From JAHEZL01 sp046074525 (lineage in GTDB: Bacteria > Bacteroidota > Bacteroidia > Flavobacteriales_C > GCA-002722245): DNA of 64,000 nt. The stretch covers positions 1 to 64,000 of the forward strand of contig JBJTOK010000047.1 of assembly GCA_046074525.1 (NCBI GenBank), given 5' to 3'. The position numbers were made by a program, and so were the translations under genes. Below the pieces are notes generated by a model, which was not told the origin of the DNA, searched no databases, and was given only the letters and a program-made list of their open reading frames with translations. This document shows positions 23,960-31,880 of the stretch, piece after piece; the first letter of the stretch is position 1, and every line of letters starts with the position of its first letter.

Positions 23960-24177
23960 ACGCTCCGCTTAGGCTGCATTTTCTTTTGCCTTTTTACACA
24001 CCGCTCCGCTTAGGCTTCTATGACCGAAAGTTCCTTTCTCCTCTTAATATCAAATCTAAGCGGTCTTAACATGATAGAGGCTTCGCCTCGTTTTATTTGA
24101 TTAGGAAAGAAAGCCGAAGGCTTTGGGAGTGGTAGATCGCCGAGGGAAAGAAAACACCCTCGGCGAGGCGGGGGGGA
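23960..24177. repeat. REP-type hairpin, copy 7 (right end of RAYT unit 2)
   Basis: The longest copy: GCTCCGCTTAGGC words, a CTAAGCGGTCTTAACATG segment, GAGGCTTCGCCTC, GCCGAAGGC, GGGAGTGG and stem CGCCGAGGG (24138-24146) / CCCTCGGCG (24157-24165). It ends one base before the stop codon of the SecB-like gene. Confidence 0.88.
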
Positions 24178-24666
24178 CTATTTTTTTGGCTTTATTTTTT
24201 TCTTTTTTACAACCTTTTTATTTGTAATCGGTTTCCTAATAAATTTTTTGTGAAGCTCTTCTGCATTAATTAAAGGGATCTGATGTGCACCAGAAGCCGT
24301 CATGGAAGTTATATTAAATACTGCCGTCCTTAGAAAGGATAATAGAATTGATAAACTCTGAAAATGTTTTGTCTCATCAATTAATTTTCCTTTAATTTCT
24401 TCAGAAATCTCAAAATGCCCTTCAACTATAATATGAAATTCATTTTTGTGTTCTTCTTTACTAGGTTCTATTACATTATATTCCAAAAGAATTATATGAT
24501 CTCTTGTGTTCTCTTTATGACTCAAAACATCATATTCGCAAGTAAATTCTAAATTTTTATTTTCTTTAAAATGTAAATCTTCCCCAAATTTGGTTGTGTA
24601 ATAAATAGCCTTAATACTTTGGCTATGTATAATAATGTCTTGATTGAATAATCTATTTTTAGTCAT
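24178..24666 (-). CDS. SecB-like chaperone of a toxin-antitoxin-chaperone system
   Basis: Protein of 162 residues. The C-terminal half reads like SecB: LLSFLRTAVFNITSMTASGA (about 108-127) followed by HQIPLINAEELHKKF, matching the family's PYAREXISDLVXRGXFPXLXLAPVNF region. The N-terminal half is beta-rich with EFHIIVEGHFEI. A basic tail (KKVVKKKKIKPKK) follows. It is the third gene of a toxin, HTH antitoxin, chaperone operon, the order seen in the Mycobacterium tuberculosis HigB-HigA-Rv1957 TAC system, where the chaperone protects the antitoxin. A general SecB for export is less likely given the linkage and divergence. Confidence 0.65.
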   Translation of the reverse strand: MTKNRLFNQDIIIHSQSIKAIYYTTKFGEDLHFKENKNLEFTCEYDVLSHKENTRDHIILLEYNVIEPSKEEHKNEFHIIVEGHFEISEEIKGKLIDETKHFQSLSILLSFLRTAVFNITSMTASGAHQIPLINAEELHKKFIRKPITNKKVVKKKKIKPKK

Positions 24667-24671
24667 TTTCT

Positions 24672-25178
24672 TTATATTGATTGAGCTTTCTTAATAACAT
24701 ACGAAGAGGATTCTGAAATTTTCTTTCCTGAATATGGTTTAGAAACATTGTGTCCTCTACTTGTGATATAAAGTACCTTATTTCGGTTTTTTGAGTAATG
24801 GTGAAGCGCGTTTATTGGGTGAGTGTGGTAAATGCTTTCAAATAAAACGTCCGATGGTGCATCATACTCTTCTTTGCTATAGAATTTAGATTTATGCTCT
24901 TTTCCCGTTAATGTAGTAGGTGGTTGAAGTATGATGCCCAGCGCTTTTTGAAATAGGGCTATATGTTCCATATTTAGATTTTTCCTAATATTTAGAACAG
25001 CACTAATGAATGGTTGTGCCAGTCCAGTTTTTTCAGCAAGCTCTTCTTGAGTTATGCCTTGGCTTTCAATAGTTTCTATAATAGGACTTAGTAGCCTAGA
25101 TTGAACCATATTCGATTCATGTTCAATATCAAAGATATTATCATCGAATTCGCTTTGTATTTTATTCAATAATGTCAT
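24672..25178 (-). CDS. HTH antitoxin with long C-terminal tail (candidate chaperone-addicted)
   Basis: Protein of about 168 residues from ATG at 25178; the longer frame relies on a TTG. An XRE-type helix-turn-helix spans residues about 35-90 (GITQEELAEKTGLAQPFISAVL). A tail of about 75 residues without a known fold follows (PPTTLTGKEHKSKFYSKEEY to IKKAQSI). In TAC systems such a tail is the chaperone-addiction region that the SecB-like partner binds. The gene overlaps the end of the toxin gene by 17 bases and the chaperone gene starts 5 bases after it. Confidence 0.7.
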   Translation of the reverse strand: MTLLNKIQSEFDDNIFDIEHESNMVQSRLLSPIIETIESQGITQEELAEKTGLAQPFISAVLNIRKNLNMEHIALFQKALGIILQPPTTLTGKEHKSKFYSKEEYDAPSDVLFESIYHTHPINALHHYSKNRNKVLYITSRGHNVSKPYSGKKISESSSYVIKKAQSI

Positions 25179-25539
25179 AGCTATAAGTTGAAACAATATG
25201 ATATCTATTTGTGAGCTCTTTGTTGTTGCCTTGGGATGTTTTATGTAAGTATAATTCAGACATTACAATACATTGCTTATTGCCTTTTCTCCTGGTTACG
25301 TTGCATATTATCCTATCATTCTCTCTATTCATAAAGGGTTTCATAGCTTTTGTGCCGAAAGATTCGTCGCCATATTTTTTAGTTTTTAGACCTTCTCTAA
25401 CCTGATCAAAAATTAGTTTAATCTCTTTGCCGTGGTTTTCGTCCTTTAAAAGATATTCCATAAATTCAGTTAGAAAATCTATATCACAACAAATATTATA
25501 TTTTGTGCCTTTAGCTAATATGACTGCTTTTTTATTCAA
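25162..25539 (-). CDS. Putative HigB/RelE-like toxin
   Basis: Protein of about 125 residues, first gene of the triad. The likely start is TTG at 25539; the next ATG would remove about 25 residues. The middle and C-terminal part (IICNVTRRKGNKQCIVMSELYLHKTS) has the basic beta-strand pattern and the K-T following a hydrophobic strand seen in RelE/HigB folds, but similarity is weak. Assignment rests mainly on gene order: small basic protein, overlapping HTH gene, SecB-like gene. It could be a different toxin fold. Confidence 0.5.
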   Translation of the reverse strand: MNKKAVILAKGTKYNICCDIDFLTEFMEYLLKDENHGKEIKLIFDQVREGLKTKKYGDESFGTKAMKPFMNRENDRIICNVTRRKGNKQCIVMSELYLHKTSQGNNKELTNRYHIVSTYSYDIIE

Positions 25540-25545
25540 CGTAAA

Positions 25546-25563
25546 TATAACCTATAAGTTATA
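25546..25563. promoter_or_regulatory. Candidate operator of the toxin-antitoxin-chaperone operon
   Basis: Inverted repeat TATAAC-N6-GTTATA directly upstream of the first gene of the triad. The position and symmetry suit autorepression by the HTH protein. Inferred from sequence only. Confidence 0.4.
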
Positions 25564-25674
25564 ATATTATTCAAGATTATTTCTTTTTTTTCTTATTTTC
25601 AATAAAATTTAACTGTTATTGTCATTTAATTTGAGAGGTTCTCTCTTAATTATATGCTACACAGTTATTCAAAT

Positions 25675-28600
25675 CTAGATCACCCTAATATTCATCTCCT
25701 CCACCTTCTTACTCGACAAAACACTCGGACTATTAAACATCAAATCCTCTCCCGAACCGGTTTTCGGATACGCCATTACTTCACGGATAGAAACTTTTCT
25801 TTCGAGGATCATCATCAAACGGTCAAGGCCCCACGCGATACCGCCGTGTGGTGGTGCGCCGTATTGGAAAGCTTCGTACATGTGGCCAACGCTCTTCTTC
25901 ATTTCTTCCTTGTTGTAACCCATGTTGCGGTAAGTAGCTTCGAGGATTTCCGCTTTGTGCGCACGTACAGAACCGCCACCGATTTCGTAACCGTTGAGTA
26001 CCAAATCGTATTGTTGTGCGATGATGTCGCCAACGTTTGTGCTGCTCATGTGTTTGTCGAGATCCTTTACTTTCGGCATAGAGAAAGGGTTGTGCGTGAA
26101 CGTCCATCTTCCTTCATCGGTTTTTTCGAAGAAAGGAAAATCAACTACCCACACCGGCGCCAATTCTTTTGGGTTGATGAGATTAAGCATTCTGCCCAAT
26201 TCCTGTCGCACCTGATCGAGCGCTTTGTTTGCAGTGGCATAAGATGCCGCCGAGAAGAAAACAATGTCTCCTACCTTAGCTTTTGTTGTTTTGATGATGT
26301 TGGCTGCAATTTCTTCGCCGAGGAATTTGATGATAGGCGATTGTAAGTCGTTTTCGTTCACGATGATATAAGCCAATCCTCCCAAACCATTTTCCTGTGC
26401 GAGAGCAGTGAGTTTTTCTATTTGACCTTTTGATAATCTTTTCTTTTGTAATTCAGCATCCACCTTGATGCATTTCACTACGCCGCCTTCTTCGATAGGT
26501 TTGCTGAACACCTGGAAAGTAGTGTCTTTCACGATGTCGGTGATGGTTTGTAATTCCAAACCATAGCGCATATCCGGACGATCGCAACCGTATTTTTCCA
26601 TGGAATCCCAATACTTAATCACCTGGAAAGGCTTCATCTTCCATTTGTCGGAATAGAGTTCCTTCACCACCGTAGTGAGTAATTTTGTGTTGAGGTCCAT
26701 GATGTCCTGCTCGCCGAGGAAAGCCATTTCCATGTCGAGCTGCGTAAATTCAGGCTGACGATCACCGCGTGAATCTTCATCGCGGAAACATCTTGCTACC
26801 TGGAAATATTTCTGGAAGCCACCTACCATCAGCAATTGCTTGAACTGTTGCGGCGCTTGTGGAAGCGTGTAAAACGAACCGGCGTATTTACGGCTCGGTA
26901 CAATAAATTCACGCGCACCTTCTTCGGTACCGGCAGTTAAAACCGGTGTTTCCACTTCAATGAATTCTTCTCGGTCGAGAATATCTCTCAACAGTTTAAT
27001 TACTTTGTGACGGTTGATAATCGCTGTGCGATTTTCAATGCTTCTGTGATCGAGGAATTTGTATTTTAATCGTGTTGCTTCGTTGGTTTTTGCTGCACGT
27101 TTTATTTCGAAAGGCAATGTTTTTGCCAGGTTGAGAATATCAATTTCCTTCACTTCCATTTCCAGTTTTCCTGTGCGGATGCTGGAGTTGTAATCGTCTT
27201 CACCACGCAGGATAATGTTGCCCGTTACCATAATCACCGACTCTGGTTTCAGTTTTGCAAACTGATCCAGCTGCGGAAAAGTTTCGCGTTTCAAACTCAG
27301 CTGCAATACTTCGTAGCTTGCATCGCGGAAGTCGATGAATACTAGGTCTCCGTGGTCTCTCAAGCTGGATACCCAACCCGAAAGTGTAACACTTTTTCCT
27401 ACAGAATCCTGTGAGATTTGCGTCACCACATGTGTGCGGTATTGGTCTTTGATGATCACTGGAATGGCGCGCACGGCTTCTTCATCATCGCGTTGTTGCG
27501 CTGCAGAAACTTTTACTTCTCCACCTTCTTCTTCGGATTTAGTTTCAGAACTTTGTGAGTAATCTCCTTCACCTTGTAAAGTTTGCAGAATGATTTCCCT
27601 AACTAGTTTTCCGTTTACTCCCTTCGTAAGCTTTTGTGTTACTTTCCCAACAAGAACTCCGGCTTTCCCTTGATTACCAGCTTTAATTTCTTTAGCAATT
27701 TCAGGGTTTTCGTTGATTGCTTCTAAAACAGCATTCTTTAATTTTTCTGGAGAGAAGGTATTGTCGACAAAGTATTTCTCATAATTAAAGGACGAATCTT
27801 TGATCAATTCTTCCAATGCTTTCTGCACTAAAATAATCGTGATTTTTTCGTCTTTGTATTGCCCTAAAATATCAGTGAGCACCTCCACTTTAATTTTCGG
27901 ATAATCTTCCGATTTCAGGTTGTTGCGCAGTGCCTTATCAATAAACAGCGGATCGTTCAGCTTTTTATTGATGGCGATGAAAGTCTGCAGCAGCACAGGA
28001 TCACCGGTATGGTATTTTGCGTCTTGCGGGCGAACACCGGCCTTGATCATGATGGACTCGTTGGCGTATGGCAATAAATTCTCGTCGACCGTAGTGTTTT
28101 CTACTTCCTTTTTGATGTTTACGAAAGGAATGTCGGGCTCCAGCGCATAGCGGTAATCGGCCGCAAATTCCTTTTTACGCATCGTTTTGGTTTTCTTCAA
28201 ATCGGCGTCGAAGAGTACCGTAGTTTGGTCGGGACGGAAGGCATTGTGCTGTGTGTAATAATCAAGTTGCTTGGTCACCTCTTCTTCCAAAGCTTCAATC
28301 ATGAACTTGAAAGAGTTGAGGTTTTTTATTTCGGTGCGTGGGTTGAGATCCTGTGTTCCTTTTTTGCGCAGCGATACGCTCACGTCGGATTTGAATTCAC
28401 CCATTTCGAGGTTGGCTTCGGAGATGCCCAGGTTTTGCACGATGCGCTGCAGGTATTGTGCATACAGCGAAGCATCCTTCAATTCGCGGATGCAAGGCTT
28501 GGTCACCACTTCAATGAGCGGCACGCCCGACTTGTTGAAATCCACGAGCGTTTGTGTTTTTTCGTGCATCAGCTTTGCCGCATCTTCTTCCAAATGCACT

Positions 28601-28992
28601 TGTTCCAGCTGTACCGAAAATTCGCTTCCGTCTTCGCGGAAGCATTTCACTTCGCCATCGGGAATGATGGGCTTTTGAAACTGCGTGAGCTGAAAGTTTT
28701 TTGGCTGGTCGGGATATTCGTAGTGCTTGCGGTCCCAGCAAATCACTTCGTTTTTAAAAGATGATTTTACGGTTTTACCAAAAAGTATGGCTTTGCGAAT
28801 GGCTTCGCTGTTGATGGCAGGAAGCACGCCCATTTGCCCTGTACACACCGAGCAGATATTGGCATTGGCAACAGAACTTTCCTGGTTGGCGCAGGCGCAA
28901 AACAATTTGGTTTTGGTGTTGAGGCGGATGTGCGTTTCGAGTCCGATCACCACTTCCAGCCCCAGCTGATCTAATTTATGCGTGAGTTCCAT
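25675..28992 (-). CDS. gatB-aspS: GatB fused to aspartyl-tRNA synthetase
   Basis: One open frame of 1105 residues holding two full enzymes. Residues about 1-485 are GatB, the tRNA-binding and kinase subunit of Asp/Glu-tRNA amidotransferase (GLETHIRLNTKTKLF, NANICSVCTGQMGVLP, WDRKHYEYPD, and the YqeY-like tail). A polar acidic linker spans about 486-515. Residues about 516-1105 are a bacterial AspRS with OB fold (GWVSSLRDHGDLVFIDFRD), motif 2 (FRDEDSRGDRQPEFTQLD), a GAD insert (GLGGLAYIIVNEND) and motif 3 (GLDRLMMIL). His in LRDHGD replaces Leu30 of E. coli AspRS, a state linked in the literature to non-discriminating enzymes. The start overlaps the gatA stop (TAATG). The fusion would make Asp-tRNA(Asn) and pass it to GatCAB in one complex; that use is inferred. 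Confidence 0.93.
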   Translation of the reverse strand: MELTHKLDQLGLEVVIGLETHIRLNTKTKLFCACANQESSVANANICSVCTGQMGVLPAINSEAIRKAILFGKTVKSSFKNEVICWDRKHYEYPDQPKNFQLTQFQKPIIPDGEVKCFREDGSEFSVQLEQVHLEEDAAKLMHEKTQTLVDFNKSGVPLIEVVTKPCIRELKDASLYAQYLQRIVQNLGISEANLEMGEFKSDVSVSLRKKGTQDLNPRTEIKNLNSFKFMIEALEEEVTKQLDYYTQHNAFRPDQTTVLFDADLKKTKTMRKKEFAADYRYALEPDIPFVNIKKEVENTTVDENLLPYANESIMIKAGVRPQDAKYHTGDPVLLQTFIAINKKLNDPLFIDKALRNNLKSEDYPKIKVEVLTDILGQYKDEKITIILVQKALEELIKDSSFNYEKYFVDNTFSPEKLKNAVLEAINENPEIAKEIKAGNQGKAGVLVGKVTQKLTKGVNGKLVREIILQTLQGEGDYSQSSETKSEEEGGEVKVSAAQQRDDEEAVRAIPVIIKDQYRTHVVTQISQDSVGKSVTLSGWVSSLRDHGDLVFIDFRDASYEVLQLSLKRETFPQLDQFAKLKPESVIMVTGNIILRGEDDYNSSIRTGKLEMEVKEIDILNLAKTLPFEIKRAAKTNEATRLKYKFLDHRSIENRTAIINRHKVIKLLRDILDREEFIEVETPVLTAGTEEGAREFIVPSRKYAGSFYTLPQAPQQFKQLLMVGGFQKYFQVARCFRDEDSRGDRQPEFTQLDMEMAFLGEQDIMDLNTKLLTTVVKELYSDKWKMKPFQVIKYWDSMEKYGCDRPDMRYGLELQTITDIVKDTTFQVFSKPIEEGGVVKCIKVDAELQKKRLSKGQIEKLTALAQENGLGGLAYIIVNENDLQSPIIKFLGEEIAANIIKTTKAKVGDIVFFSAASYATANKALDQVRQELGRMLNLINPKELAPVWVVDFPFFEKTDEGRWTFTHNPFSMPKVKDLDKHMSSTNVGDIIAQQYDLVLNGYEIGGGSVRAHKAEILEATYRNMGYNKEEMKKSVGHMYEAFQYGAPPHGGIAWGLDRLMMILERKVSIREVMAYPKTGSGEDLMFNSPSVLSSKKVEEMNIRVI

Positions 28993-30389
28993 TACAATGC
29001 TTCGTTTAAGAATTTAGCGAATTTCAAAGTGAGTTCATCCTGCTGTTTGGCAGCAGTGATTTGTATGCCTGTAGCTGTTCCAACAGGTGAAGCCAGTGTT
29101 GGCAATTCACCCAGACTAAAACCAATCGTGTAAATATCCGACAGGTACATGGCCAGCGGATCTTTTAAGCTGCCGCCGATCGCTGGCACTGCAGCAGGCG
29201 ATACAGGAGAAAGGATGATGTTTACTTCCTTGAAATCCTTGTTAAAGTGTTCCATGATTTGCGTGCGCAGGGCACGTGCTTTCAAATAAATTTCATCGGT
29301 GTGGCCTTGCGACAATACCTGGTTGCCGCCAACGATACGGCGCTTGCTTTCTTCGCTGAATCCTTCGGAGCGGGAGAGGGCATAGCTTTCTTTCAGCACA
29401 TCGGCGTTCATGCGCTCGCCGTACATTGATCCGTCAAGGCGCGCAAGATTGGAAGCTGTTTCGGCCATGGCCAGCGCGTAGTAAGTCGACACCAGTGTAT
29501 CAGCGTTTTTAAAGCTGAGCGGCGTCACTTCAACGCCTTTCGCTTTCAGTTTTTCAATCACTGCAAGGAAATCTTTTTTGATGTTGGCGTCGAGGCCTTT
29601 GTTGTCGATAAAGTCGGCGTAATAACCAACTTTCACAGTCTCGGGAGTGAGAGCGAGTGTGAGATCGATAGGCTCAGAAGCGTAAGTCGTTTGATCGTGG
29701 TAATCTTTTCCGCTGATCACGTTCATCACAATTTCAATGTCTTCCACGCTGGAAGCAATAGGTCCCACGCAATCCGTTGAAGAAGCGTAAGCCATGATGC
29801 CATAGCGCGACACGCGGCCGTAAGTGGGCTTGAGTCCGTAAACTTTATTGAAACCCGCGGGCTGGCGGATAGAGCCTCCAGTATCGCCACCAATGGAAAA
29901 AACAGTGTAGCCCTTTGCTACGTTCACTGCGCTTCCGCCGCTGGATCCACCGCCTACAAGTGCTTCGTTGTGCGCATTTTTCACTGCACCAAAAATGGTG
30001 TTCTCGCTCGTGCTTCCGTGACCAAAGCTGTCGGCATTTTCCTTCACCAGCGGAATAGCGCCGGCGTCAATCAGCTTTTGAATGGCTGTTGCGGTGTACG
30101 GAGAAATGTAATTTTTCAAAAATTTTGAGCTGGCAGAAGCATGCTGTCCTTGCAGCAAAAACACGTCTTTCACACCGAAGGGAATGCCTTCGAGCAAGCC
30201 GATTTTTTCGCCTTTCGCAATTTTAGCGTCTACTGCTTTTGCTTTTTCCAGCGCTAAATCGCTCAGCAAAAAGTTAACAGAGTTGTATTTGTTTTTGCCC
30301 AGTGCATTCAGTTTTTCCTGAACGAGCTGAACACAGGAAATCTCTTTCTTAACGAGCTTTTCGTGTATGTTTTTTATTTCAGAAGCCAT
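28992..30389 (-). CDS. gatA: Asp/Glu-tRNA amidotransferase subunit A
   Basis: Amidase-signature enzyme of 465 residues that frees ammonia from glutamine for the GatCAB complex. The Ser-cisSer-Lys catalytic set is visible: Lys in GIPFGVKDV, Ser residues in GGGSSGGSA and GGDTGGSIRQPA. Length is normal. It overlaps gatC by one base and the gatB-aspS start by one base (TAATG at both joints), which implies coupled translation in fixed ratio. The operon order is gatC, gatA, gatB-aspS. Confidence 0.95.
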   Translation of the reverse strand: MASEIKNIHEKLVKKEISCVQLVQEKLNALGKNKYNSVNFLLSDLALEKAKAVDAKIAKGEKIGLLEGIPFGVKDVFLLQGQHASASSKFLKNYISPYTATAIQKLIDAGAIPLVKENADSFGHGSTSENTIFGAVKNAHNEALVGGGSSGGSAVNVAKGYTVFSIGGDTGGSIRQPAGFNKVYGLKPTYGRVSRYGIMAYASSTDCVGPIASSVEDIEIVMNVISGKDYHDQTTYASEPIDLTLALTPETVKVGYYADFIDNKGLDANIKKDFLAVIEKLKAKGVEVTPLSFKNADTLVSTYYALAMAETASNLARLDGSMYGERMNADVLKESYALSRSEGFSEESKRRIVGGNQVLSQGHTDEIYLKARALRTQIMEHFNKDFKEVNIILSPVSPAAVPAIGGSLKDPLAMYLSDIYTIGFSLGELPTLASPVGTATGIQITAAKQQDELTLKFAKFLNEAL

Positions 30390-30652
30390 TAGCCTTCAAT
30401 TACTTTTGATACTACCAGATAACCATTTTTCTCCTTCGGGAAATTGCCTTTGATGAGCTTTTTCTCCAGGTCGGAAGAGTTGTGTACTTCGTCGGGACGC
30501 AGATCACTTATTGCAACTGCATTGGCGCTTAAATCATTATTTGTAGCAGGAAGCGGAGCGTTTTTAATAGTTTTAAAAAGCTCGTCTACTGCTTTGGATG
30601 AAGTTGCGCCTTTAATGCTGGATAAATCTTCCAGCGACATTTCTTTTGCCAT
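30389..30652 (-). CDS. gatC: Asp/Glu-tRNA amidotransferase subunit C
   Basis: Small subunit of 87 residues. The C-terminal part fits GatC well (SDLRPDEVHNSSDLEKKL then GYLVVSKVIEG, the family's F-x-V-P-K-V-x-E ending). The N-terminal helix is poorly conserved. GatC wraps around GatA and GatB and stabilises the complex. First gene of the gatCAB operon. Confidence 0.9.
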   Translation of the reverse strand: MAKEMSLEDLSSIKGATSSKAVDELFKTIKNAPLPATNNDLSANAVAISDLRPDEVHNSSDLEKKLIKGNFPKEKNGYLVVSKVIEG

Positions 30653-30748
30653 AATTCAATTTTGCTTTGCTAATCAGGGACTTAGGCGTCCTTTTTAGCA
30701 GTCGCCAAAGATACCAAAATGAAAGCGACTTACAAAGAGGGAAAGGCA

Positions 30749-30960
30749 GGGGATTTTTTCACCACGGAGACACAGAGATTTTTCACAGAGGACGCGGAGT
30801 TTTGACGAGTTTATTTGTTCGCAGAGAGCTTAAGGCTTACAGAGTTCACAGAGGGTAAGGCGCATTTAGACTCCGTGACCTCTTTAGGCGTTAAGCCCTC
30901 CGGGATCTTAAACCTCAGTGATCTCTGTGAAAAATCTCTGTGTCTGTGGTAAAAAAATGG
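30749..30960. repeat. About 210-bp long imperfect inverted repeat
   Basis: Left arm ATTTTTTCACCACGGAGACA...CACAGAGATTTTTCACAGAG and right arm CTCTGTGAAAAATCTCTGTG...GTGGTAAAAAAAT pair over about 45 bp, with a further GAGGTCACGGAG-like inner part. It fills the space between gatC and the lipoprotein gene. It shares CACAGAG/CTCTGTG words with 10507-10573. Nothing coding is seen. Confidence 0.8.
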
Positions 30961-30964
30961 AGAT

Positions 30965-31771
30965 TTATTGTATCGAAAAACTAAGTGCTTCTTCCTTAAT
31001 CATCACCGAAACTAAGCCAGTACAGCCATTGCCATAATCGAGATTGCGCACATCGAGTTTATTAGGTTCCACGGCCATTTTTCCCGATGTGATGAACCAG
31101 CGGCAATTAGGATCTACCGTCATAGCAGAAGAAATAGCAGCAGAGAAATCGGTGCCTTTAAAATCCTTTCCTGATGCGCTTCCGGTGAGCGAATAAGTAT
31201 TGTCGAAAACGGTATTGGTAGTAGCGCCGGCAGTGAGTTCCAGCGTTTCAATGCCGTCCCACGACATAGTGCCGTTGCTGTTAATAATAATTCCTTCCTG
31301 GGCGCGAAGATCAAAGACGTAATTGTTTTTACTGTTGAGTCCCTGATTGACGATATTGAATTTCCCCAGCACATTCGACTGGTTGAGGTAGAAGTCGCTG
31401 AAGGAAATTTCCATTTTATCAATGGAAGTCATAGTGTTGTTGTAACTGGCGGCACTCACTTTTATCACCATATTTCCCCTACGGTATTTATTGTCGTAAC
31501 ACAGCACGTCGCTGTTGCCATGAACAACAGTGAGTGTGAAAGGAAAGGTAGGACTTGCGGGATTGGCAGAAGTTACAAATTTAATAGCGGTGTCGCCAGG
31601 ATTTTGCTGATTCAGAAAAGTACTCACGTAATATTGCGATTGCTTGAAAATATCGAGATAGATGACTTGCGCCAAAGCATTGTCTTTACAGGAGTTGAGC
31701 TCGTTATTGGTTTTATCGGTTTTGCAGCTGAATAGCGTTGCGATAAACAAAAAGGCAAATAAGTTTTTCAT
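30965..31771 (-). CDS. Lipoprotein of unknown function
   Basis: Predicted lipoprotein of 268 residues with a short signal and lipobox (MKNLFAFLFIATLFSC). The mature part is beta-rich with Asn/Thr/Ser-rich strands (GNMVIKVSAASYNNTM, SWDGIETLELTAGATTNTV, SGKDFKGTDFSAAISSAM) and ends with a domain carrying a CxW and a single later Cys (DPNCRWFITSGKMAV, YGNGCTGLVSV). This pattern occurs in outer-membrane lipoproteins of Bacteroidota with no assigned role. The long inverted repeat lies at its 3' end; no operon partner. Confidence 0.75.
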   Translation of the reverse strand: MKNLFAFLFIATLFSCKTDKTNNELNSCKDNALAQVIYLDIFKQSQYYVSTFLNQQNPGDTAIKFVTSANPASPTFPFTLTVVHGNSDVLCYDNKYRRGNMVIKVSAASYNNTMTSIDKMEISFSDFYLNQSNVLGKFNIVNQGLNSKNNYVFDLRAQEGIIINSNGTMSWDGIETLELTAGATTNTVFDNTYSLTGSASGKDFKGTDFSAAISSAMTVDPNCRWFITSGKMAVEPNKLDVRNLDYGNGCTGLVSVMIKEEALSFSIQ

Positions 31772-31880
31772 AGTTGCTATGGAATAGGTATGGCTTAGAC
31801 GAAGAAAAATGGGAAAAGGTTGTGGAAAATGCGTGGGTTAATCCCGCAAGTGAGTCATTGCGAGAAGTCGGAAACAGAGC

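Larger units (their letters stand above)
23277..24177 (-). mobile_element. RAYT unit 2 with flanking REP hairpins
   Basis: Same plan as unit 1: CCCCGCTTCGCTTAGCG at the left, transposase gene, then a long right arm ending CCCTCGGCGAGGCGGGG. The left boundary truncates an IS4-family transposase. The right boundary ends at the stop codon of the SecB-like gene. Confidence 0.75.

Noticed and set aside
16427..24177. CRISPR array
   Set aside because: The repeats are spread hairpins next to genes with kilobase spacing; there are no short regular spacers and no cas genes.
16510..25539. A prophage or conjugative element
   Set aside because: No integrase, capsid, terminase, relaxase or type IV secretion gene is present; ORF6N alone is not enough.
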